A DNA stretch of 64,000 bases from Bacteroidaceae bacterium (lineage in GTDB: Bacteria; Bacteroidota; Bacteroidia; Bacteroidales; Bacteroidaceae). A program made the position numbers and the translations under genes. Positions 6,578-14,973 of the stretch are shown piece by piece. The DNA is taken from the NCBI GenBank assembly GCA_017940185.1, contig JAGAZE010000023.1:1-64000 (forward strand). The letters are read 5' to 3'. Each line of letters opens with the position of its first letter. Position 1 is the stretch's first letter. The notes under the pieces are model-generated. The model worked only from the letters and a program-made list of their open reading frames with translations, did not search any database and was not told the origin of the DNA.

Positions 6578-9397
6578 TTATTCTTCGGGAGTCATTACCA
6601 CTTCCACGCTGTTGCCTCCTGCAAAGATGACGTCTTTGACGAAGGCGGCAATCTTTTCCGGTGTGAGGCTTTCCACGATTTGCTTATAGTTGGTGTGCTT
6701 GTCGATGCCTGTCTCGTCGAAGTCGGTGATGACGTCCATCCAGTGTCCGTTTTTCTTCGCGTCGGTGTCGGCGTTCTTGAGCATGGCGGCCTTCACCTTG
6801 CTGAGCATGTCGGCGTCGACGTGCTTGGTGAGGTTGATGGCTTCTTCGCGCATGATCTTGAGTGCTATGTCACCCTTTTCAGGCTTGAAGGGGCACACTC
6901 CCACGAGGTAGGTGAAAGGCTTGTCGCTTCCCAGTGAGCTTCCTCCCATGGCACCTGCCGAGTAGGCTGCGCTGGCTTCTTCGCGTATCTCCTTGATATA
7001 GATCATGTCGAGCACCTGTGCTGCGGCGTTGGCCATGATTGCGTTTTCCAAGGTGTAGGGCGCACTGTTGTTGTACCAGTAGATGTGTGCCTGTGCCTTA
7101 GGTGTTTCCATCTTGCGTGTGAAGTGGTTGACCACCTGTCCTTGTGCGTATGTGCTGACGGGTTTCCACTGTTCTTTCTTCTTGGAATTGCCTGGCAGCG
7201 ATGCGATGTATTGCTCGATGAGTGGGCGGAGTGTTGCCTCGTCGAAGTTGCCCACGAAGTAGAATGTGAAGTCGGCAGCGTTGGCGAAGCGCTCTTTGGC
7301 TATCTGCAGGCAGCGGTCGTAGTTGAGTTGTTGCAGGTCGGCCTCGTCGAGGGTGCCGAAGCGCGGGTTGTGCTGGAAGAGTGTGTATTGCACGGAGTCG
7401 GTGAAGACGGCTTCGGGTGTGAGTCCTTTGTTTTTGAGTGCCATCTGCAGCATGCCGATGAGCGAGTTGTAGGCTTTCTCGTCTTTGCGCACGTCGGTGA
7501 AGTTGAGGTAGAGTAGCTGCATCATTGTCTCGATGTCTTTCGGTACGCAGTTGCCGCTTACTGTTTCGTGCAGGTTGCTGAGGTTGAGGCTTACGCTGGC
7601 CTGTTTGCCTGCGAGCGCTTTCTCGAGTTCGGTGTTGTCGAAGGCTCCGAGTCCGCTGGCCCCCATCACAGCTCCGAAGAGTTTGCCGTTGACGATGTCG
7701 GCATCGCCGAGCAGTGAGCTGCCGCCCTTCGACATGGCCATCATCTGTATCTCGTCTTCCTTATAGTCGGTCTTCTTCAGTATGACGCGTGCACCGTTGC
7801 TCAGTGTGAGTTCTTTGTATCCGAGCGTGGTGTTGGTCTTCTCGCCCTTGTTGATTTTGCCTTTCTTTGGCAGTTTGGCGATGAGGGGCTCGTCCTTCAC
7901 GTTGTCTACATAGGCAGCTATCTGCTCAGTTCTGACGTTGCGCACGGCGCCGAGCAGTCCGTCGTTGGTGGGATATGTGGCTCCTTCCTTTTCAGTGTTG
8001 AAGCTGAGGATGACCATGTTGCTGTCGTTCTCGCTCACCAGCTCTTTGAATGCTTGGTTGATGGCGTCGACGGGTATCTGCGGAGCCACCATGTCCATCA
8101 TCTGCTTCTGCATGTCAATGGCGAGTATGGGCTCGTTGTCGAGGTAGTGGCGGTAGCACTGTGCTCCGAAGATGTGGTTGTTGCGTTTGTCTTTGTTGGT
8201 GAACTGCTTGTCGAGCTGGCTGAGGTATTCGCTGCGTATGCGTGCATATTCGGTTGCGGTGAATCCGTGTCTTGCTGCGCGCAGAGCTTCGCGATAGGCA
8301 GCGGCGAGTGCTTCTTCGCCCTTGCCTTCCTTGGGGATGACGGTGAGCGAGAAGGCGTCTTTGGTGGAAGCAAAGATATACTGTCCGTCGCCGCACGATG
8401 CCTGAATGAAGGGGCAGTCGGGCTCCTGTGCTTTTTCCGAGAGACGAGCGTTGAGCATGTCGCAGCCGCGGTTGATGACATATTGTGTCATGAGATACAT
8501 GACACCGCCCTTCTGCTCTTTGGGGAACACGTCGTGCTTGAAGTCGAGCGAAATCATCGGCATCTGCTGCTCCTTGTCTTTGTCGACCACCACGATGGGT
8601 TCGGCATTGTCGGGCACCTCTACGGGTTCCACCTTTGCTGCGTCGGCGGGCATGGGAATGCCTGCGAAGAGCTCTTTAATCTTGGCTTCGGTGCGGTCGA
8701 CATCGATGTCGCCCACCACCACGATGGCCTGGTTGTCGGGACGATACCACTTGTGGTAGTAGTCGCGCAGCACCTGGGGGGAGAAGTTGTCTACCACTTC
8801 CATGAGTCCGATGGGCATGCGTCGTCCGTATTTGCTTCCGGGGTAGAGCGTCTCGAGGTTGCGCTCAAACATGCGCTGTGCTGCCGAGGAGCGCAGCCGC
8901 CACTCTTCGTGTATGACACCACGCTCCTTGTCGATCTCGTCGGCCTCGAGCAGCAGTCCGTTCGACCAGTCTTTGAGTATGAGCAGGCAGCTGTCGAGTG
9001 CTTCTACGCGTGTGGAGGGCACGTCGTTGATGTTGTACACAGTCTCTTCGATAGAGGTGTAGGCGTTGAGGTTTTGTCCGAACTCCACTCCGAGCGAGCG
9101 TGTGTAGTCTATCACACCGTTACCGGGGAAGTTTTCGGTGCCGTTGAAGCACATGTGCTCAAGGAAGTGGGCCAGTCCGCGCTGATCTTCGTTCTCTTGC
9201 AGCGATCCTACACGCTGGGCGATGTAGAAGTTGACCCTGTGCTCAGGCCATCCGTTCTGACGGATGTAGTAGGTCAGGCCGTTGTCCAGTTTTCCCGTGC
9301 GTACGGCGGGGTCCATGGGCAGAGGCTGATCCATCTGTGCGTAGGTTCCAACGCAGAGGCAGAGGAACAACGCACTGAAAAGGTGTCTCAGTTTCAT
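6578..9397 (-). CDS. Secreted M16 family zinc peptidase (pitrilysin-like)
   Basis: The 939-residue protein begins with a signal peptide (LFSALFLCLCVGTYAQ), so it is exported to the periplasm or outer membrane. The inverted zinc motif HFLEH is at residues 77-81, and the downstream glutamate region HEEWRLR follows at about 160; together they mark an active N-terminal M16 domain. A second M16 unit (C-terminal half, with NFDEATLRPLIEQYIASLPG) lacks the zinc motif, as expected for the fused two-domain type. It likely degrades peptides in the cell envelope. It has its own promoter and is not part of the CPBP/ribF operon upstream. Confidence 0.93.
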   Translation of the reverse strand: MKLRHLFSALFLCLCVGTYAQMDQPLPMDPAVRTGKLDNGLTYYIRQNGWPEHRVNFYIAQRVGSLQENEDQRGLAHFLEHMCFNGTENFPGNGVIDYTRSLGVEFGQNLNAYTSIEETVYNINDVPSTRVEALDSCLLILKDWSNGLLLEADEIDKERGVIHEEWRLRSSAAQRMFERNLETLYPGSKYGRRMPIGLMEVVDNFSPQVLRDYYHKWYRPDNQAIVVVGDIDVDRTEAKIKELFAGIPMPADAAKVEPVEVPDNAEPIVVVDKDKEQQMPMISLDFKHDVFPKEQKGGVMYLMTQYVINRGCDMLNARLSEKAQEPDCPFIQASCGDGQYIFASTKDAFSLTVIPKEGKGEEALAAAYREALRAARHGFTATEYARIRSEYLSQLDKQFTNKDKRNNHIFGAQCYRHYLDNEPILAIDMQKQMMDMVAPQIPVDAINQAFKELVSENDSNMVILSFNTEKEGATYPTNDGLLGAVRNVRTEQIAAYVDNVKDEPLIAKLPKKGKINKGEKTNTTLGYKELTLSNGARVILKKTDYKEDEIQMMAMSKGGSSLLGDADIVNGKLFGAVMGASGLGAFDNTELEKALAGKQASVSLNLSNLHETVSGNCVPKDIETMMQLLYLNFTDVRKDEKAYNSLIGMLQMALKNKGLTPEAVFTDSVQYTLFQHNPRFGTLDEADLQQLNYDRCLQIAKERFANAADFTFYFVGNFDEATLRPLIEQYIASLPGNSKKKEQWKPVSTYAQGQVVNHFTRKMETPKAQAHIYWYNNSAPYTLENAIMANAAAQVLDMIYIKEIREEASAAYSAGAMGGSSLGSDKPFTYLVGVCPFKPEKGDIALKIMREEAINLTKHVDADMLSKVKAAMLKNADTDAKKNGHWMDVITDFDETGIDKHTNYKQIVESLTPEKIAAFVKDVIFAGGNSVEVVMTPEE

Positions 9398-9440
9398 AAT
9401 GATGTTGTTGTAGATGATGATTGTTAGTGTATATTCTCTG

Positions 9441-9472
9441 CAAAGTTAGTCTGTGTCGCTGAATGGGGCAAA
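9441..9472 (-). promoter_or_regulatory. Promoter of the M16 protease gene
   Basis: On the minus strand TTTG at 9472-9469 and TAACTTTG at 9448-9441 are separated by 20 bases, a near-ideal Bacteroidota sigma promoter. It sits just after the stop of the CPBP gene and gives a leader of about 35 bases. Confidence 0.75.
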
Positions 9473-9481
9473 TTAGCGGCG

Positions 9482-10318
9482 TTATTTTTGCGGGTCGATA
9501 TGGTGTCGGTGCCCAATGGTGGTGGCACGAGTGCGCCGTTGTAGGATGATGACGGCTGCTATGAGGCATGCCGTCGACAGTGCCACGGCGCCTACGGCAA
9601 GGGCCGATGAGCCAAACACTTCGCCGAGCGACTGATCGTTGCACTGTGGCGCCAGGCGTGCCAAGGCATAGGCGGTGGTGTTGTTGAGCCAGTGGAAGAG
9701 TATGCCGGGTACGATACTGCCCGTGCGCAAACAGAGCCATCCCAGCAGCAGGCCCACGAGGAATGCGTGGGGCATCTGTGCGGGGTTGAAGTGTAGCAGT
9801 GCAAAGATAAGAGCCGAGAGGACGATGGCCAAAGCGGGGCGCTGTGTGCGGTCGACGAGCGCCTTCAGCACGGCACCGCGGAACACCACCTCTTCGAGCA
9901 CGGGTGCCAGCAGACCTATCATGATGTAGCCGTAGGGGGAGCTGAGCAGTGTCATGGTTTGTTCCCGGGCGGCGTCGGGCAATGGCGGTAGCAGCTCTTG
10001 CAATGCCAGCGAGGGTAGCAGTGTCGCCAGGGCCGCCCAAGCTGTGAGCAGATAGATGACGGGAACAACGTGTTCGGGTGCCAGCCATGGGCGCGGACAC
10101 CATTGCCGTGTGATATATATATATAGGAGTAGGACAGTGTAGGTGGCTGTCAGTGCGCACATCACTGCGGGTGTGAGTGCGGTGGCCGTGGCGAAGGAAT
10201 GCCATGCCTCGGCGGCACCCTGTCCTTCGCCCAGCATGTACCATGCCCATGTGCCTACGCACACCACAAGGCCATAGACAGCCAGGTAGACGAAGATGTA
10301 GAGCAATATGCGTCGCAT
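9482..10318 (-). CDS. CPBP family intramembrane metalloprotease (CAAX/ABI-like)
   Basis: This 278-residue, multi-spanning protein carries the CPBP signature: the glutamate pair with arginine in LEEVVFRGAVLKAL, the first histidine in ALLHFNP, and the second in LFHWLNN. Family members cleave or bind proteins inside the membrane; the substrate is unknown. The start at 10318 (MRRILLYIFVYLAVYG) lies 14 bp after the ribF stop; an ATG at 10363 would add 15 residues and overlap ribF. It is the last gene of the glsA-glsB-ribF-CPBP unit. Confidence 0.88.
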   Translation of the reverse strand: MRRILLYIFVYLAVYGLVVCVGTWAWYMLGEGQGAAEAWHSFATATALTPAVMCALTATYTVLLLYIYITRQWCPRPWLAPEHVVPVIYLLTAWAALATLLPSLALQELLPPLPDAAREQTMTLLSSPYGYIMIGLLAPVLEEVVFRGAVLKALVDRTQRPALAIVLSALIFALLHFNPAQMPHAFLVGLLLGWLCLRTGSIVPGILFHWLNNTTAYALARLAPQCNDQSLGEVFGSSALAVGAVALSTACLIAAVIILQRRTRATTIGHRHHIDPQK

Positions 10319-10331
10319 GGATGGGCGGGGG

Positions 10332-11306
10332 TTATTCGGCTTCGGGGTCGTTGTCTTTGTCAAACTGCTGTGTGGCCAGCTCTTTGTCTTCCTGTATCTG
10401 CTGCATGAGGTGCTCGGGGCTGTCGAAGGTCTGCTCCTCGCGTATGCGGTGCACGAATGCCACGCGCAGTTCTTGTCCGTAGAGGTCGTCGTCGAATTGC
10501 AGTATGTGTGCTTCGAGTGTGCGCTGATGTGTGCCGAAGGTGGGTCGTGTGCCGATGTTCATGATGCCACGTTTCATCTCCACGCTGTGTGGCAGGCGCA
10601 CCTTCACGCTGTAGACGCCGTTGGCGGGTATGAGCTGCTGTGCCTCGTGCGGCACGATGTTGGCCGTGGGAAATCCCAGTTTGCGCCCTTCGCGGTCGCC
10701 TTCGGTTACGGTGCCTGTGATGAAGTAGGGATGCCCGAGGCACTGTTGAGCCATCTCCACTTCGCCTTGCTGCAGATAGTGTCGCACCACCGATGAGCTG
10801 ATGTGCTTGCCGTTGAGTTCTATGGCGTTGGCGGTACTCACCTCGATGCCCATCAGTCTGCCGTAGCTGGCATAGTCGGCGGGCGTGTCGGTGCGTCCGT
10901 TGCCAAAGCGGTTGTCGTAGCCTACAATCAGGTGCGACACGTGGCATTGTTCTTTCAGCGTGTGAAGCATGAATTGCTGTGCTGTCATGGCTGCCGTGTG
11001 CTTGTCGAACGGCACTACCACGGCGATGTCGATGCCTGTCTTTGAAAGCAGAAACAGCTTATCGTCGAGCGAAGTGAGCAGCTGTGGCCGATAGTCGGTG
11101 TCGAGCACCTGTCGCGGATGACGGTCGAAGGTGACCACCATTGCCAGGGCACCTTCCCGGACGGCCTCGCGCCGCACCTGACTGATGAGGTGCTGATGTC
11201 CGCGGTGCACGCCGTCGAAGAAACCTATGGTGGCTACGATTTTGGATTGGGTGGAGGGTGGAAGGGTGTCGGTGGATATAGGTGAGGAGAGATAGATGGT
11301 CTTCAT
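10332..11306 (-). CDS. ribF: Bifunctional riboflavin kinase / FAD synthetase
   Basis: The 324-residue enzyme converts riboflavin to FMN and then FAD. The N-terminal adenylyltransferase half has GFFDGVHRGHQHLI near residue 30 and the SSSVVRHYL motif near 170. The C-terminal flavokinase half has GDREGRKLGFPTANI near 205 and EAHILQFDDDLYG. Length is normal. Its ATG overlaps the glsB stop (ATGA at 11303-11306), so it is cotranscribed with lipid acyltransferases rather than with other riboflavin genes; ribD is 45 kb away. Confidence 0.96.
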   Translation of the reverse strand: MKTIYLSSPISTDTLPPSTQSKIVATIGFFDGVHRGHQHLISQVRREAVREGALAMVVTFDRHPRQVLDTDYRPQLLTSLDDKLFLLSKTGIDIAVVVPFDKHTAAMTAQQFMLHTLKEQCHVSHLIVGYDNRFGNGRTDTPADYASYGRLMGIEVSTANAIELNGKHISSSVVRHYLQQGEVEMAQQCLGHPYFITGTVTEGDREGRKLGFPTANIVPHEAQQLIPANGVYSVKVRLPHSVEMKRGIMNIGTRPTFGTHQRTLEAHILQFDDDLYGQELRVAFVHRIREEQTFDSPEHLMQQIQEDKELATQQFDKDNDPEAE

Positions 11307-12313
11307 ACTTCTTGTCTGTTCGTGTCGGGGTAGATAACCTTGTTGGCACCCGATGTGAGTTGTATGAGTTCGGGGTGTTGTGCCACGAAGGACTGAATGT
11401 GTCGGATGCGCTTCTCTTCAAATATTTCATCCATGGCGATGAGTATTCCCGTTTCTTCCACATCGCCAAAACCGTCGTTGACCGCTGTACCAAACATGCG
11501 CATGGTGGGGCTGAGGTTCATGTAAGCATTCACCAGTGGCGGAATGTTGTAGCCCATGCGTCGTATCTCACTGTTGAGCTTGCGGTAGTCTTCCTTGAAG
11601 TTGTGGCCGTTGAAGAATGCTGCCAGTGTCACGGCATCTTCTTCAATGCTGAGCGGATGTTTCGGGATGATGAGGTGGTCGGGGTCGTGGAAGTATTTTT
11701 TTAGGAAGAACAGAATCATGTCTCTTCCCCTTCTTACGTAGGAAGGATACATGGTGACCTTTCCGAAGAAGTAGCGCACGTCTTTCATCACTACGGAGAG
11801 AGCTCCCAGTCCGTCCCAGAGATTGTCGAGTGCGAAGAGGCTCTTTGCCCCGAGCCGTGTGTTTTGATACTTCACCGCAACATAGGAGCGTGCCAGCTCG
11901 ATGGTGTGGGGCAAATAGTTGTCGATGAATTGCTGTGAGAAGTGAAACATGTGGCTGGTGGCGAGTTTGGGCTGTCCGTTTTCGTCAAACTCCACTTCGC
12001 TGCCCAGTTTGTAGCGATATCCGCCAATGATTTCTTCTTCTTCTGGATTCCACACGATGAGCTGCTTGTAGCAGTTGGGCATGGTGTCGAATTCGTCGAT
12101 GTCGGCTGCCTTTCCCGTTCCCCCACCGGCGGCGCGGAATGCCTCTTCGCGCTGCCTGCCTATCTCGTTCATCACGTTGGGGGCACAGTGATAGTCGACA
12201 ATGTAGATGTCGTTGTGGCTTTTGTTGGTTAGCCGCAGTTGTCGTTCGGGTGTGAGCTCGGCTTTGAGCAGGCTCCTGTCGACGGGAGCGATGATAGGGA
12301 GCTGTTCTCTCAT
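11303..12313 (-). CDS. glsB: GNAT-type N-acyltransferase, GlsB-like (glycine/amino-acid lipid synthesis)
   Basis: The 336-residue protein belongs to the OlsB/hemolysin-like acyltransferase group (Acetyltransf_5): DIYIVDYHCAPNVMNEIGRQREEAFRAAGGG near the start, then IGGYRYKLG, HMFHFSQQFI, ELARSYVAVKYQ and GKVTMYPSY. In Bacteroides, the homologous GlsB N-acylates glycine with a 3-hydroxy fatty acid and GlsA then adds the second chain; the adjacent acyltransferase here fits that pair. The start at 12313 is chosen because ATG overlaps the stop of the upstream gene as ATGA; the longer open frame antisense-like upstream is not coding. The amino acid substrate is inferred from family knowledge. Confidence 0.82.
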   Translation of the reverse strand: MREQLPIIAPVDRSLLKAELTPERQLRLTNKSHNDIYIVDYHCAPNVMNEIGRQREEAFRAAGGGTGKAADIDEFDTMPNCYKQLIVWNPEEEEIIGGYRYKLGSEVEFDENGQPKLATSHMFHFSQQFIDNYLPHTIELARSYVAVKYQNTRLGAKSLFALDNLWDGLGALSVVMKDVRYFFGKVTMYPSYVRRGRDMILFFLKKYFHDPDHLIIPKHPLSIEEDAVTLAAFFNGHNFKEDYRKLNSEIRRMGYNIPPLVNAYMNLSPTMRMFGTAVNDGFGDVEETGILIAMDEIFEEKRIRHIQSFVAQHPELIQLTSGANKVIYPDTNRQEV

Positions 12314-13155
12314 GGCTGTGTGTTGGTGTTGAGGCTGTACACTGTTTCTTCCACCCACTGTGCCCATTGTGCCGGCGTGCGTGTGTTGTCGAAAGTGGAG
12401 TGGGGGATGGGTTTGCCTATGGTGATAGTGAATGTCTGATGTCGGTTGCGGAACATCTCGTCGGGCAGGAAGAGCATGGCAATGTTGAACTTGATGCCCA
12501 GTCGGCGCGTGATGTTGGCTATGCGGTAGAAGCGGTTGGAATTGTGTCCGCTGAAGTGTATGGGTACCACGTCGCGCAGTGTCTGTCGGCTCTTCACGAC
12601 GAAGGTCTTCTTCCATGGTATGTCGCGTATCACTCCTTTGCGCTTGCGCGAGCACAGGCCTGCGGGAAACATGATGATGTGGTTGTCGCTCTTGAATCCT
12701 GCCTCAACCATGGCCGGAAACTGTCTTCCCTGCGCGCCTGTCTTGTTGATGGGTATGCAGAGCGGTGCCAGGTTAGGCAGGTTCATCAGCAGGTCGTTGA
12801 CCAGATACTTCACCTTTCCTTCGTAGTGTCTGCCTATCACTGCTCCCACGGCAACACCGTCGGCACCTCCCAACGGGTGATTGCTCACAAAGGTGTAGTG
12901 GCGCCCCTCAATGGCAGGGGGCAGATTGTCGGCGCCGTGCACTTCTACACGTACGTCGAGAAAGCGCAACACAGCTTCAAGCCAGTCAACGCCCTCCTTG
13001 TCGCGGTTGTTCCACAGAAAGCCGTTGATTTCGTCCTGATGCACGAGGCGCTTCAGCCAGTTGCGCACAAAGCGCGGTACATAACGGGCTTTCTTGCCAG
13101 CCTTTTCGGCCAACACTTTGTCGATGTCGATGGTTTTTTCGCTGATGGTATTCAT
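12310..13155 (-). CDS. glsA: PlsC-like O-acyltransferase, GlsA-like
   Basis: The 281-residue protein is a lysophospholipid-acyltransferase-type enzyme. The active-site block is SNHPLGGADG, a spaced variant of NH-x4-D, followed by NKTGAQGRQFP and the MFPAGLCSRKRKGVIRD glycerophosphate-binding-type block. It overlaps the glsB start by four bases, so the two are coupled, matching the Bacteroides glycine-lipid operon in which GlsA acts as O-acyltransferase. The start MNTISEKTIDIDKVLAEKAG at 13155 is preferred because the -7 box lies between it and the more distal ATG at 13227. It is the first gene of the operon. Confidence 0.82.
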   Translation of the reverse strand: MNTISEKTIDIDKVLAEKAGKKARYVPRFVRNWLKRLVHQDEINGFLWNNRDKEGVDWLEAVLRFLDVRVEVHGADNLPPAIEGRHYTFVSNHPLGGADGVAVGAVIGRHYEGKVKYLVNDLLMNLPNLAPLCIPINKTGAQGRQFPAMVEAGFKSDNHIIMFPAGLCSRKRKGVIRDIPWKKTFVVKSRQTLRDVVPIHFSGHNSNRFYRIANITRRLGIKFNIAMLFLPDEMFRNRHQTFTITIGKPIPHSTFDNTRTPAQWAQWVEETVYSLNTNTQP

Positions 13156-13196
13156 ACTGACAACCTGTTGTTGATATGTACGGAGTATCAAATATG

Positions 13197-13228
13197 CAAA
13201 GTAACAACTTTTTATCCATCTACACAAA
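13197..13228 (-). promoter_or_regulatory. Promoter of the glsA-glsB-ribF operon
   Basis: On the minus strand TTTG at 13228-13225 is followed after 20 bases by TTACTTTG at 13204-13197, one mismatch from the TAnnTTTG box. The implied start near 13190 leaves a 35-base leader and rules out the ATG at 13227 as the glsA start. Bases 13229-13419 show no other recognisable element. Confidence 0.6.
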
Positions 13229-13419
13229 TCTTGAGGTCATCTTTTCCACTTGCGCCTTTTTCCGTAGCACAGGCAATGTTTTTTCCTAAAAGTGCATTTC
13301 TGCTGTTGGGCATGTGTCGTTGGGGGTAGGTCGTTGCCACCTCATTGTTTCGTTCAAGTGCCCTTGCTACGCGGAAAAGCCCCATTTTTTTCCTGAATGA
13401 AAAAATTTTTACTGAAAAG

Positions 13420-13451
13420 TGGGGAATGGTGGGGAAAAGTGTTTACCTTTG
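13420..13451 (+). promoter_or_regulatory. dcw promoter with probable MraZ operator boxes
   Basis: Two perfect TGGGG pentamers at 13420-13424 and 13430-13434, with a weaker TGTTT at 13440-13444, repeat every 10 bases with 5-base spacers. This is the arrangement known for MraZ boxes (TGGGN-N5 direct repeats) in E. coli. They lead directly into the -7 box TACCTTTG at 13444-13451, 22 bases before the mraZ ATG. Bound MraZ would cover the -33 region, implying autorepression. The -33 TTTG element itself is not evident. Confidence 0.65.
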
Positions 13452-13473
13452 AAGTCCGAATTCATCTATTGTC

Positions 13474-13944
13474 ATGCCACGCTTTTTAGGTAACATAGAA
13501 GCCAAGATCGACGCAAAGGGCCGAATATTCTTTCCGGTAGCGTTTCGTAAGGAGCTGCTCAGTTCCGACGAGCGGCGCATCGTGCTGCGCAAGGATGTGT
13601 TTCAGCCCTGCCTGGTGGTGTATCCTGAGCGCGTGTGGAATGACCAGATGGATTATTTGCGTTCGCGCCTCAACAGATGGAATGCGCAGCATCAGCAGAT
13701 ATTCCGGCAGTTTGTGTCGGATGTAGAGCGCATGGAGTTCGACAGCAATGGTCGCATCCTCATTCCGCGGCGCTATCTGCAAATGGCTGGCATCGACACC
13801 TCGGTGCGTTGCATCGGCATGGGTGACACCATAGAGCTGTGGTCGGCGTCAACGGCCGACTCTCCATTCATGGAAGGTGCGGCCTTTAGTGCCGCTCTCG
13901 AAGAGCTGTTGGGAGAAGAGACTCCATCCTCCATTCCATTTTAA
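13474..13944 (+). CDS. mraZ: Transcriptional regulator MraZ
   Basis: The 156-residue protein opens the division and cell-wall cluster. MraZ is an AbrB-fold DNA-binding protein that forms rings and binds repeats in its own promoter. Both halves carry the DxxGR signature: IDAKGRIFFP at residues 12-21 and FDSNGRILIPR near residue 90. Length matches the family. The spaced TGGGG boxes just upstream are its probable target. rsmH begins 14 bp after its stop. Confidence 0.95.
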   Translation: MPRFLGNIEAKIDAKGRIFFPVAFRKELLSSDERRIVLRKDVFQPCLVVYPERVWNDQMDYLRSRLNRWNAQHQQIFRQFVSDVERMEFDSNGRILIPRRYLQMAGIDTSVRCIGMGDTIELWSASTADSPFMEGAAFSAALEELLGEETPSSIPF

Positions 13945-13958
13945 TCCCGCTCCATGGC

Positions 13959-14927
13959 ATGACGCACTATAGTCCAACCCCCTATCACGTGCCTGTACTG
14001 CTGAGCGAGAGTATCGACGCTTTGGACGTGCATCAGGGTGGCATCTATGTTGATGTCACTTATGGTGGCGGCGGGCATAGCGATGAAGTGTTGCGCCGCT
14101 TGCAGGGTAGCGGTCGCCTGTTTGCCTTCGATCAAGATGCCGATGCCATTGCCCGTGGACTGCAACGCCATCCTCAGGCAGCAGCAGACGAAGCCCGGCA
14201 GGGCGAGGTGCTCACCCTAGTGAGAGCCAACTTCAGGCATCTGTGGCAGTGGATGCGCTACTACGGTATAGAGTCCGTCGACGGCATCTTGGCCGATTTA
14301 GGCGTGTCGAGTCATCATTTCGACACTGCCGAGCGCGGATTCTCCTTCCGCAGCGATGCCCCGCTGGACATGCGCATGAATCAGCAGAGCGCCCTCACCG
14401 CTGCCGACGTTGTCAACACCTACAGTGAGCATCAGCTCACCACCCTCTTTCGCCTCTATGGCGAGTTGCGCAACGCACACCGCCTGGCGTCGGCCTTAGT
14501 GCGTGAGCGTAGCAAGGCACCCATCGCCACAACGCGGCAACTGGCCGAAGTGGCAGAGCAACAGTTGCGCGCCGAGCGGCAGAAGAAAGAGATGGCCAAG
14601 GTGTTTCAGGCGCTGCGTATAGAGGTGAATGGCGAGATGGAGGCTCTCACTACTATGCTCGCTGCAGCAGCGCGCCTGCTACGCCCAGGCGGGCGCCTCG
14701 TGGTGATAACCTATCACTCGCTGGAAGACCGCCTGGTGAAAAACTTCCTGCGCGCCGGCAACGTGGAGGGCAACGTGGAGACCGACTTCTATGGGCACCG
14801 CCACGCGCCCTTTGACACCCAAAGAGGAAAGGTGGTGACACCTTCCGACGACGAGCAGCAACACAATTCACGAAGCCGAAGCGCCAAGCTGAGAGTGGGA
14901 GTGAAAAATGAAGATAGAGCAAGTTAA
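13959..14927 (+). CDS. rsmH: 16S rRNA (cytosine-1402-N4)-methyltransferase RsmH
   Basis: The 322-residue enzyme (formerly MraW) methylates C1402 in the decoding centre of 16S rRNA using S-adenosylmethionine. The start reads YHVPVLLSESIDAL, then the SAM-binding VDVTYGGGGHSDEVL near 30, GILADLGVSSHHFDTAERGFSFR near 115 and the late VVITYHSLEDRLVKNFL near 255. All are family hallmarks. It is in its canonical place, second in the dcw cluster. Confidence 0.97.
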   Translation: MTHYSPTPYHVPVLLSESIDALDVHQGGIYVDVTYGGGGHSDEVLRRLQGSGRLFAFDQDADAIARGLQRHPQAAADEARQGEVLTLVRANFRHLWQWMRYYGIESVDGILADLGVSSHHFDTAERGFSFRSDAPLDMRMNQQSALTAADVVNTYSEHQLTTLFRLYGELRNAHRLASALVRERSKAPIATTRQLAEVAEQQLRAERQKKEMAKVFQALRIEVNGEMEALTTMLAAAARLLRPGGRLVVITYHSLEDRLVKNFLRAGNVEGNVETDFYGHRHAPFDTQRGKVVTPSDDEQQHNSRSRSAKLRVGVKNEDRAS

Positions 14928-14973
14928 TACCGACCATCACAACAATCATAGCTTAACAGATCTAGAGCATTGA
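14908..14973 (+). other. 21-codon mini-ORF coupled to the ftsL start
   Basis: An ATG inside the end of rsmH opens a frame reading MKIEQVNTDHHNNHSLTDLEH and stopping at TGA 14971-14973. That stop overlaps the proposed TTG start of ftsL as TTGA. It may be a leader cistron that couples ftsL translation to ribosome passage, or the true N-terminus of ftsL separated by a frameshift. No family is recognisable. Confidence 0.35.

Noticed and set aside
8054..9427. A 457-codon open frame on the plus strand opposite the M16 protease
   Set aside because: It is antisense to a gene with intact signal peptide and zinc motif, has no protein resemblance and no promoter.
9243..10262. A 339-codon minus-strand frame overlapping the CPBP gene and the start of the M16 gene
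   Set aside because: It is out of phase with both real genes and rich in Arg, His and Thr, a typical frame-shift artefact.
12313..12655. A longer N-terminus for the GlsB-like protein
   Set aside because: The extra 114 residues are an out-of-phase reading of glsA, rich in His, Arg and Thr; the ATGA overlap marks the real start.
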